The notes under the pieces were generated by a model that saw only the letters and a program-made list of their open reading frames with translations, was not told where the DNA came from and did not search any database. A stretch of DNA of 64,000 nucleotides from Sympetrum striolatum (Eukaryota > Arthropoda > Insecta > Odonata > Libellulidae), in assembly GCA_947579665.1 (NCBI GenBank), contig OX388348.1:12648001-12712000 (forward strand), given 5' to 3'. Position 1 is the stretch's first letter. Every line of letters starts with the position of its first letter. Position numbers and translations under genes: made by a program. Below are positions 34,522 to 44,209 of the stretch, one piece after another.

Positions 34522-34627
34522 AAAAAAGTATGCTCTAAAAAAAAGGACTATCTGATTTCTCCGAATACCGGTGAGAGAGGCGAGAAACGCCAACAAAGAC
34601 GGCTATTAGAGATTTAAACATCTAATA
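34522..34627 (+). repeat. Element X, copy G
   Basis: About 50 bp after copy F in the same orientation. It reads CTCTAAAAAAAAGGAC, TGATTTCTCCGAATACC, GGTGAGAGAGGCGAGAAACG, CCAACAAAGACGGCTATTA and GAGATTTAAACATCTAAT. The GCCGAC core is altered to GCCAAC. Copies E, F and G share the CCGAATACCGGTG form and are a subfamily distinct from A and B (CCGAACACCGGTA). Confidence 0.85.
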
Positions 34628-34739
34628 AAGTGTTCATTCTGCACAAATTGACGTACTGTAACGAAAAAAGTCACCTAATGCTAGTCCGCTAGTGAAACAT
34701 GTCGTATCAATAAATTCCGCGGTAATTCGAAGTAATTCT

Positions 34740-35170
34740 TTTCCATTATTAAAGAACTTGGAGGTGGGACCGTGTGCGGGGAATATCTGGGGATCGGGGG
34801 AAGGGAGAAGAGCATTCATCATCGCTGGTAGCGAATGGACAATATCCGGCCGAAGGAAAGGAACGAGAATTATAGGAGTCGGAAAGGGGAGTCCTCGGTG
34901 GACACCAAGGGGAAGGTGGAAATAACACTCAGTCGAGATGGTAAAAAGATGGGTCCCGAGGAAGGGGAGGGGTAAATGGAATCGCCCGGGGGAAATGACG
35001 AAAAATGGCCAGGAATTGAAATCTATTCCGCAAACGAAATGAGGGGACGATAAATCTAATGCCGCGGAATGACAAAAAGTCGAAGATCGTCAAATGGGGT
35101 AGCGATTTTTTCGGAGCGTTGGCGAGAATTTAACGGCGAATTTCCGAGGTACTTTTAGACATCCAGAATA
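34740..35170. other. GC/purine-rich island
   Basis: Raised GC, with G- and A-rich plus strand. One frame of 77 codons is open (34692-34925) and overlaps a minus-strand frame. No recognisable product. Confidence 0.3.
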
Positions 35171-38100
35171 TATACGACGTTTACGTACATGTGTAAGTAT
35201 ACTAGGAGCACTCACAGGCCACAAAATACTTGTAGTAATACTTCTAACTTGTATTCATCATCCCCAACGTATAAAAGTCACCATTGCGTAAGGATGCTAT
35301 GGAGGTTTCGGGTTCATGATAGTTTGTGTTTTAACTGAAAGATTAATTGTAGGAATGGATTCACGAGTCTATGATTTGTCCATTTATGTCATTACTTATA
35401 ACTAGTAAAAATGTATACTTAATCCCACGACATTGTTCTCTGCTCATCTTATCTTTTTATATTTTAGTTATCTCTTCTTTTGCATACTTAGCTTTCCAAA
35501 GCAGTCCTACAAACAATTGGTATAGGATACAGAGATTTTCAATACCAAAACTTATACTTATCATTTCCAGAACCTACACATTTGTGTTTGTATCAGCCAA
35601 ATTATATTCTATGCTACAGCTACGTCTAAGTTGCCTACAACATGTTGATATACTTCTTTCTGTGTATATTTTTCACAGCAAAACATTTCACACTTCGTTA
35701 ACATATTTATGTACGATTCTCAAATCATAGACCTGAGTCATCAGTTCTTTTAGCTCTATGGATGATTACATTCCCCTCTCCCTACAATTCTTAAACTTAT
35801 CCCTTCTACTGCCCGTTTCTTGTATTTATGCATTGCAAATGTAGAGAATCACCTGAAGATTTATACCCGTTCACGAAACTAGTCGAAACATGTGCGGAAT
35901 ACATGCTTAAATTTGTTGAATACATACATAAAACTGCTGTGGAATAACTGAGTATTCATACTTTCAAAGGTGTGTTGAAATCCATAAAGTTACGCTTGAC
36001 CATAATAATTTCATTTAATGACTAAAATGCTAACTCTTTCCTTCTTTTAACATCATCTATTTTCTTCCTTTCCCAAGAAAAGACACATTCAATGCAGAAA
36101 AAACCTCTCTACCTTGTCTAGTTCTTCCTTTCCGACCTCTTTTCTGATCCATCCTTCTTTTCCTCAGACAATCTGGAATAAACTCTAGTATCTCGTACGT
36201 CTACATTGATCCCCACTCGTAAAAGTAGCACGCATCCTCCTATTCTAATCACAAAGATTCCAATAAATGCGAATTTGGCGACATCTTCCGCCACGATACA
36301 GAAACAACGAGATGCGGATCAACTAAATACCTCGTCGATTCTTTCCCCTTCATTTTATTCCACTCGTTTGTCACCGATTTATGAGTTTTATGCCGTGATA
36401 TACGTTTATTGACGACGGGAAAATAAAAGCTTCCAACGCTTATATGCAGTGGGAATAAATACCTCTCTTTTTAATACCGAGCTTAATTTAAAACTTATTT
36501 TTTTGCGCCAAAGCGCTTAATGAGCATGCGTCAATCAGCCCCGAATCGCTCGCTGATACACGTTTTGAGGATGCCGACGCAGATGGGGCACTACGACTGT
36601 TTATTTACAGCGGAACAAGAATCAAAGATGAAATAGGACAATTACCAACGATTCTCCCAATGTCCCTTCGGAAAATTCGCATCAAAATGTACAATGTGAG
36701 GCTGAAATGCAAAACGAAACAGCATAAACGATTCTAGATGTATGGAAGATCCGTCCATAAATATCACGCTGTGAAACTTAATAATTGGCTCAAATGAAGC
36801 CAAGCGCTTAAGAAAAGAAATTCTATATTGGTACACCAAATACAATCAACATTTACAAAGAAACCTATAAAATATTGAGAATCCCGAAAGAGCAACACCA
36901 TTAATAAGACTTGCCTGTATTAAAATATGCGGTACGTATTTTGGTAAATACGTCTCTTAATTGCATAATACATAAACATGCGGAAGCTATTTAATTTAAA
37001 CCTACATACATAGACATTCGGGAGAAACAAGTTAATTTACTGAACTGATAATTTAAAAAAATCGCTGTTATTAAGATGTAACAGAAGCTTACAGAACATT
37101 ATGATGTTGAAAAAATTACATGTAGGAGACAATGTCTTGTCTTAATTATCCAACTTTGACCGCTGCACTGCCAAATAGCAAAAATATTCACGAAGGAAGC
37201 CGTTTAATTTTTAAATTTTTGCTATAGTAAAAGAAATATCAAAACTTATTTCGTGTTGTATATATATTTTTTACTAGCGATTTCGGCTGGCCAATAATTT
37301 TAGCAAGAAATATTCCTAGAACTACAAATACATACGCACAAATGTGAGAATGGCTGCCGAGGAAGGTGTTATTGATAAAATATAGATGCCAAATAAATGG
37401 ATGTGAATTACAAGATGCAAAGCAATAAATAATAAAGATAAGTTTTGGAAACAATTTATTATTGTATATTTACTATTATATTTTATCAACTATTATTTAT
37501 TTCCTTTTTTATATTTCTAAATATAATCATGACATTACTATTATTGATATTATCTGTGAAAACCTTTTTTGTATTGCCTAAGTTAGAAACAAACAAATAA
37601 ATCTAATTCTGGCTTACACTTATTTGCTGTAAAAATTAAAAATGAACGAGTCGTTCACTAAGTATGATATCGTGAGTAACTTCCATGAAAAAGTACCTGC
37701 CAGAGTAAATACCGCGCACCTGATCCAGCTGTAGTCATCAAGCAAAGAAACAGCTCAGGGGATATCTATTCAATTGCACTCATTTATTTTCCTTAATATA
37801 AGAAAAAAGAGAAACGTAAGCCATATCCTCCGCTATAAATAACAGAGCCCTGGCAACCGACGTTCTGAGAATAATTAATTCGCTAGACCGTTGTCTTCCT
37901 TCCTCCCACACCTCTGGAAACGTACGGCAACACTTTATCGGATACAGCAATTAAAAAAAATTCCCTGCGATACTATGATACCATTTGTCACACAAGAAAA
38001 AATTTAAGATTTCCCGCAGATACTTCAACCTGCTCGTTTTTCGGGAATGCAGCTAAAGCAGGGAGTAAATTATTGTCCTGCGAAATTAGGCTTCCAGGGG

Positions 38101-39027
38101 AGATAGTAGTAAATAATAAATTAATCCTAAATACACGGTAGATAACTATTAGAGGTAAATACTGTAACTGATAAATGAGCGACTAACAACAGATTAAGCA
38201 TGATATACATATCTGGAGAATCCTTCACTAAATTCTACTCAATAATGAAACATTTTAAGATTACTGAATTTTAGTTTCAACACGAAGCTATTGTTAGCGA
38301 TAAAAAAAATTAAATAAAACCCAGTAGAAATATTAAAAAAATACTTTCCGTCAACTTTAATAAAATGACAGGTGAACTATATCAAACTAATCTAGTACAT
38401 TTGTTAGGGGAAAGAACGATTCTAAAATAAACTCAGAATTGAAAAGGCAAAGCAGTCAAACGTTCATGACTATTTACCTTACAAATCCTAGTAACCTAGC
38501 GAATAACCATTGCGGATAAAAATCACTTCGGAACTAACATTTTCTATCCAATAATCTTATTTTAGACGAGCCAAATTACAGGTACACTAATTTTTGGAAA
38601 TCTTTTCTCCTCTAAACCCGTAATACCCTATAAAGACTTGTTTGCTGCTGTATTAAAATTATTTTTTAAGCTTATTGCTTTGAAGAGGATGGTATAATAC
38701 CCCTTAATTGTTCCGATAAACTGAAGAGTGCAGTTCCCACTTCAGCGTGGGTGTAAATCAATCAGTAAGCTAAGTAGGATATATTTTATGGATAAAAATG
38801 AATATTTTCCCCTGAATACCGGTTGATTAGTTACAAGTTTTATTCAAAAAAATGTTATCCTCATTTAGAACAATAGCAATGAACAGATTATTACTGTATA
38901 AAGACATAAATCACCTCGATTATATTCTTAGATTTATATAATTCAAGAGATTTTTCTCATGAGAAAGGAAAATCTATCCTACCGGAAAATTTTGCAAGTC
39001 GATTTTTCATGAATTTCCGTTAATTAT
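35171..39027. other. AT-rich stretch with one foldback candidate
   Basis: No gene supported. A 119-codon plus-strand frame (35371-35730) lies almost exactly within the inverted repeat at 35345-35789 and is Leu/Ser/Tyr-rich, as expected of T-rich DNA. The rest holds no structure I can name. Confidence 0.4.
35345..35789. repeat. Gapped inverted repeat around about 340 bp
   Basis: Two matched pairs occur in mirror order. AATTGTAGG (35345-35353) matches CCTACAATT (35781-35789), and GTCTATGATTTG (35367-35378) matches CAAATCATAGAC (35721-35732). Both are exact and nested correctly, although the spacing between them differs on the two sides. This suggests a foldback or small inverted-repeat element, now diverged. 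Its 119-codon internal frame has no transposase features. Confidence 0.5.
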
Positions 39028-39515
39028 TCAGACCGGAAGCCATTCTGAATCTCAACCCTTCCACCGTTAGCTACCAATTGCTTCGGACGGGGAATGACGC
39101 AAGATGAAGAGTGGGGTAGAGAGTATGGATGAGGACAGATCGACCATTTCTAACTTTCAGGAGAAAAATAGCTAATCCTAGATCCAGCAATACAATGCTT
39201 CCGTCACATCTACCATTTACGCTGAAACTCGCTAGTAAACTACCACATTGAATTCAACCCTGAAGCCATTTCGAATGTAAACCCTTCCACCATTACTAAC
39301 CGAAAGCTCCTGAGGGGGGATGAAGCTCAATAGGAAAGGAGAGGATTGAAGAATTTTCCATTTATGAGAACAGATTGATAACTCAATAGTTCCTTGGTCC
39401 TTTCACATTGTAGAAAAGGACTAAAAAAATAGCTGCTCGTAGTCCCAGAGGAATCCAACACAATGTTCATGTCACAACCACCGATCACGTTCAAGCTAAT
39501 AAAACACCCATTCAA
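39028..39515 (+). repeat. Diverged tandem duplication, unit about 220-260 bp
   Basis: Copy 1 (39028-39248) and copy 2 (39249-39515) share, in the same order, GAAGCCATT, then GAAT and AACCCTTCCACC, then AAAAATAGCT, a run ending CAATG, and TC with CA-rich text ending ACG-T. Indels separate the blocks. No open frame spans either copy usefully. It is an old local duplication directly left of another duplication. Confidence 0.65.
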
Positions 39516-39725
39516 AGGGAGAAATTAAAAGTGACACCTATTCTCGCATCGATAACAATAATAAATCGGCCCGTCTAATCTAATCGGCGACTTAAAAAGG
39601 GAGAATGAAGGGAAGCTGGAGGATGAGCCAGGCCTCATATGACAACGGGGACACAATGCTCCAAGGACTCCCTTAATCCAAGGCGGTCGTTACCCTACCT
39701 TCTCCCACGGGAATAGCCTATTAAG

Positions 39726-39905
39726 CGAAAACCTTGACACGGAGCCTTAAGGGTATGAAGAGAGAGGATGGGGGAGACAAAATCGGTGGGAATTTAATCA
39801 TGTAGACGATGAGAAATGAAAATTTTTTGGGGAAAGTCCAAGAGAGAAAAAGACATGGGAGATGCCTAAATATTAGATTCCAGATTTATTCGGAGCCTGT
39901 TTGTT
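39726..39905 (+). repeat. Direct duplication Q, copy 1
   Basis: 180 bp that match 40846-41017 at roughly 90% by eye, allowing for small indels. Shared blocks include ACGGAGCCTTAA, GGAATTTAATCATG, AGACGATGAGAAATGAAAAT, GATGCCTAAATATTAG and CCAGATTTATTCGGAGCCT. Matching stops abruptly after TTTGTT. No frame is conserved between the copies, so it is not evidently coding. Confidence 0.9.
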
Positions 39906-40279
39906 TTAATAGTGCCGCGTAGTTCTAGCCTACATTTATAGCCTCTTATTTATATAATAGTAAAGTCTTTTTCGGCACCAGAGCATCGACAATCTACCCC
40001 ACCACCGAATACCTCCACTACCGGCATCCCTACCCCACTCATCATGTAGTGAGTCTCCTCTATACACAGCAGTGTTGACGGATTCTCTCAATTCAAAAAA
40101 TCCATAGGCGTACACAATGCGAATTTTGAAGAAAAACAAGAGAACGATTAGCGAAAGCCTTCCACCACGAGGAAGTGAAGGTCGTTTCGCGGAGTACACG
40201 GGGCAAGTAGTTCGCGTGAGTGGGGGTATACCCGAGGAGTGATCACGTGAAAATTCCGCGCAGGCTCATAATTATGCCG
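39906..40279. other. Spacer between duplication Q copy 1 and SINE S2
   Basis: No gene. An 87-codon minus-strand frame (39936-40199) is open and unrecognised. Confidence 0.35.
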
Positions 40280-40293
40280 TACTATAATAGATT

Positions 40294-40490
40294 TTAGTGG
40301 AAGAGAAAAATATTTACATGACTGGGACTCGAACCCAGGTACCCCGGGCAGGGATTCTAACCACTGAACTACCGAGCCAAGTCATTACCACTTCTGTAAA
40401 CGGGATGCTGTGTAAGCAAGATAGTGGCGCTCCACACAGTCACCGACCACTACCCGAGGTCCTCACCGAGGCAACCGATGCACAAAGCGA
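40294..40490 (-). mobile_element. tRNA-derived SINE, copy S2 (minus orientation)
   Basis: Same family as the element at 20655-20859. On the minus strand it starts near CGCTTTGTGCATCGG, continues TTGCCTCGGTGAGGACCTCG, TGGAGCGCC and TTACAGAAG, then the tRNA-like part with a perfect A box TAGTTCAGTGG (plus 40361-40371) and perfect B box GGTTCGAGTCC (plus 40325-40335), and ends TATTTTTCTCTTC. It is flanked by an imperfect direct repeat, TACTATAATAGATT (40280-40293) and TACTATGAGATT (40491-40502), a plausible decayed target duplication. A 95-codon plus-strand frame (40297-40584) running across it is fortuitous. Confidence 0.85.
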
Positions 40491-40798
40491 TACTATGAGA
40501 TTATCCTCTCTAGGAACAATGCAATTGATAGAAGATATAGTGAAATTGAAAGCTTATGGTCCTTGGACAGGAGCTATTTATTAGTACAGACAGGTAAACC
40601 TTCTAGATATCCTGGTGGTCATTGGTCACCTAGTGAATACAATGCATCACAATTTATGTGCGAAAGTGAGAGAAACAGAGATTCGGTTACACTGATAATA
40701 TACGCTTAAATACTACGCAGTCAAGGGCCATAAGCTTTCAACATAACTTTTAACTTTGCACATCAAAATGTGCGACTTGACCCAGAGTTGTACTGTAG
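40491..40798. other. Spacer between two SINE copies
   Basis: About 300 bp with no gene. It begins with the probable target duplication of SINE S2, and a GGATAATCTC string just beyond it (minus strand) also occurs downstream of SINE S1. That may be chance. Confidence 0.35.
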
Positions 40799-40840
40799 TG
40801 AAAAATAGTGACTTGGCTGGGACTCGAACCCAGGTCTCCT
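40799..40840 (-). mobile_element. SINE fragment S3, 5'-truncated
   Basis: On the minus strand it reads GGAGACCTGGGTTCGAGTCC, then CAGCCAAGTCACTATTTTTC, identical over this span to the corresponding part of S1. Only the B box half and the start of the tail remain; the A box and the 5' region are missing. It ends about five bases before duplication Q copy 2 begins, so a rearrangement breakpoint may coincide with the SINE. Confidence 0.8.
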
Positions 40841-40845
40841 ACAGA

Positions 40846-41017
40846 CGAAAACTTTTAACGGAGCCTTAAAGGTACGAGAAAGGGGTGGGAAAAATCGGCG
40901 GGAATTTAATCATGCAGACGATGAGAAATGAAAATTTCTTGGGAAAAATCCAAGAGAGAGAAAGACGTGGGCGATGCCTAAATATTAGGCTCCAGATTTA
41001 TTCGGAGCCTATTTGTT
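40846..41017 (+). repeat. Direct duplication Q, copy 2
   Basis: 172-bp partner of 39726-39905, offset by 1.12 kb in the same orientation, with a few small deletions (near AGAGAGAGG in copy 1). The right boundary TTTGTT is shared and then the sequences part. The left boundary abuts SINE fragment S3. High similarity makes it younger than the other duplications in the window. Confidence 0.9.
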
Positions 41018-41540
41018 AGCAAGAACGCGTCCCAAGTGTCTCCTCCGACGCAGAATGGATAGGGAACTTCACCTTTTTTATAATTTCCCCCGGCGGAGGA
41101 ATTCCTGGCGTATAGGTTTTAGTGCGGAGGCGGAACGATATTGGGAACATGGAAAAAGGTGTGCACGGCGGATATTAAAGAAAATGAAAAGGGAAAGGTG
41201 CAGCCGGAGAAGATTAAGATAAATGACGGACGGTATGCGATCGTTTAAAGATGAAACGTCGATTGAATGGCTTGGATGCGCTGCTCGTCTTTCCGCTTAA
41301 CTACCGTCTCTTATCGATTTTCCGTTTTAAACGATTCGAATATAGGAGATAAAGGCCTAATTAGAGCGTGGATGAATAGGCGGGCAACAAATGAAAATTA
41401 CCAGTATTTTAACTCTATTTTCTACCAACTTTCAACCTCAAGCATTTAAATATATCGGAGGGAACCAATTATAATTACTAAGAATGAGTGGTATTAAATT
41501 AATGAGTTCACTTCACTTAGTGGAAGTTAAAGTTATCTTA

Positions 41541-41596
41541 AACACATAAGTTAATAAAACTATTATTTTAATAATAGTTTTTTCATCCTATGTGTT
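41541..41596. repeat. Long interrupted hairpin
   Basis: Outer arms AACACATA (41541-41548) and TATGTGTT (41589-41596) enclose inner arms AAAACTATTATT (41556-41567) and AATAATAGTTTT (41570-41581), all exact and correctly nested with equal seven-base gaps. The whole is a 56-bp near-palindrome with a two-base centre. It may be a relic of a small inverted-repeat element. Confidence 0.75.
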
Positions 41597-41830
41597 CGAG
41601 TAATATTCAATTTTTATCAATTGACGAATTTAAGATTTCAACCACGTTCCATAAGATTTTAATTTCTTAATAAATAATTAGTGACAAGTAACAGTTACAC
41701 TACCTATTATAGTGCTTCTAAAATCAAAATATTCATCTCAAGTTAAGCTAAATTAGATCACTAAAAGGGCTCTCGGAAAGTAGAATGAATGAAGTTTAAC
41801 TGTAAAGTGAGTCTTCTTTGGATATAGCGG

Positions 41831-41850
41831 ACCCGGGTTCGGTTCCCGGA
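41831..41850 (+). repeat. Isolated tRNA T-arm-like fragment
   Basis: CCGGG-TTCGGTT-CCCGG is a perfect five-base-pair stem with a seven-base loop like a tRNA T arm. The B-box match GGTTCGGTTCC has one mismatch. No A box lies at the right distance upstream, so it is probably the end of a decayed tRNA-derived repeat. Confidence 0.5.
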
Positions 41851-44179
41851 GTGTGTGAAATTACCTCAACCGTTAAAGCACTTTTAAAATGCACTACTAG
41901 TTATTTATAGTGTCCACGATATCCTTCGATTACTTCAAAAGAACAATTTAAATGCGTTTTGAGAAGTATTTTGGGAAATTAATTGATTTCAAAAGATAAG
42001 GATAAGAGATATCAATATTCTACTTATATAACAATGTCAGTGACATCACAACTAAATTGGTAGGCAACTAAAAACTACTTCAGCACATCTACAAGAATGA
42101 GAACTTAAATAAAAGAATATCGACAAATTTTACACGACTAGATCATTCACTTTAGCACACGGCACATGAAATTTTAAGAAAACCATTAATACAGCAAGGT
42201 TTATCAAAATGTAATTAATTTAATGTATGATTTAATAGATAATTTTGCAAAAACCTTTCGTCGATGCGTTAGGGCCCCACATTTTTAAGCCCAATCCACG
42301 CCCACTTAAACAGCCGTGAGGGAAATTCCAAAAACGACCTTAAAAATAAAAAAGGGCGGAGAGAATTCTTCATCTCAGCAGGTCGAGAAAATATCTTCCC
42401 CGACCCTGTTAGAGAACAATTAGGATGCTACGAGGCGAGCCTAAGGCGAAACGTGCATTGAGGGAGGAAAGAGAAAGGCCCTGCGCGTGAGGGTACCAAT
42501 AACGAGCCATGAGAGGTGTCAACAAATCCTGATGAAGAAGGCGTGAATTTGCAAAAGGGACAGCGGGAGCGACCTAAGCTAGGCGAAAGGGTCTGCTGGA
42601 GACATTCAGACTACCCAAGGGCTGCCGCACGATCGCAATTTAATTAATTACTATATTACATTTATTGAACCATTTGCAATTGAAAATATCTAATAAAATT
42701 AATATTCTAGTAAATCATATTCTTATAATAGCCACCGTGCATATAGTGATTTATCCAACCCCGTTAACTATATTCTGCACAAATCTACGCATTAATTTTT
42801 ACAGAGGTAATTTAGACGGCTTTTTGCTTAGTACTTTTTACTTTAGACTTAGTTGCTGGACAAATTATGCTTTCTAATAAATCATTAAAATTCGAAAAAT
42901 AACTTTTGGGTACATAATCCAACGCCAGTAACTTTCTGAAGAAATCCACGCATTCGATTTCACAACAGTATTTTATATACATCTTTCGCTTGGTTGAAGG
43001 CCTATTATGCAAGATATGATTATAAATAATTGTCATATAAAATCGGGAGACGTAGTATAAGAAAGAAAATGTAACAGAAATTCGAATTTTTATCATTGAA
43101 TGTTGCTTTCGAATCCGAATCGCGAATAATTCTATTGAATAGGTCGATTTTTCGATGAATTTACGAAGTAAATTTAAAGAATATTTATGTTGCTATCAAG
43201 ATAATTCTGGTTGTTACAACAGTTAATCTGAAACATTCTGCAATGTCGAGTTAATTTACATTAGTTACTAAATCAGTTTTAATGATGGCGACTAGGAAAT
43301 TAGTGAGAAGATTAAATATTAGTCCATAATCTCGAAACAGATGATAAATTTATGACATTATCGGCTTTAAACTGCAAAAAGTAAGAACAACGTCAAATAT
43401 TACAGTTTAAACCACCGAATAAGCACAGCGCGATGACAACGTTTCGTGTGAATCCATACCTGAGAAAAGGGCAATTTGGCCCCGAGCCACACAAGTATAA
43501 AAGGGGTGTATAACCTGCCATACGCCTCCTATCCAATTATGTCACTTCTTGGATTTCAAAGGTTTGAAAGAAACGTCGCTAAGCCAGAGGCGTGAGAGAA
43601 CTTTTCAGGCCTCCCCCCACTTCTTCCATTCCGAATCGATACTATCGAGTGTTTTCCATTCACGCCGAATAAAAAGATGCCTGGAGATGCGCACGATACG
43701 GGACACAATGCCGAGGCGGTTTTCGTTGTTTTGCCCAATGCGCGCGGTAATCTCGTAGCGAAGAAGATAACGTACTTCGAAAGGAACAATAACTGATAAA
43801 AGTGAAACCCTGAATAACGCCGTAATGACAATGTAAATTGACTGAGAAAGCCTTTCACCCGAGGTTATCTCCCTTATTGAATCACGTTTTTCTTATTAAA
43901 GACGTAAATATTAAAAGCGAGATAGAAATAGAAAACGAAAAATGCATAATTCTACCAAAAACTACTTCGCTCTTTATCAAGATTGGTCTCACATCCTCTC
44001 AAGAGCTTTGGGCATTTAATGGCAGAGGATATGAGGTTTAAATTGGCTCCCGGGCTTATTACTCTAGGGAAAGATAGTACTTATCTTCTATATTTTATTT
44101 TACAGCGTTACACGTTCTAGCTTGCTTTTTGGATCTTGGCTGTACCAATAAAATCACCTGCTCTTCCGATAACTAATAT

Positions 44180-44209
44180 TTAACTATAATATAGTATAGT
44201 ATAGTATAA
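44180..44209. repeat. Pentanucleotide microsatellite
   Basis: ATAGT repeated about four times with slightly varied ends. Simple-sequence DNA without further signal. Confidence 0.75.

Noticed and set aside
40318..40379. Functional tRNA gene on the minus strand
   Set aside because: Same SINE family as the 20.65 kb element, with poor anticodon pairing.
39726..41017. LTR retrotransposon with the 180-bp direct repeats as LTRs
   Set aside because: The repeats lack TG...CA ends, there is no primer-binding site or polypurine tract at the expected places, and the interior holds SINEs rather than gag-pol.
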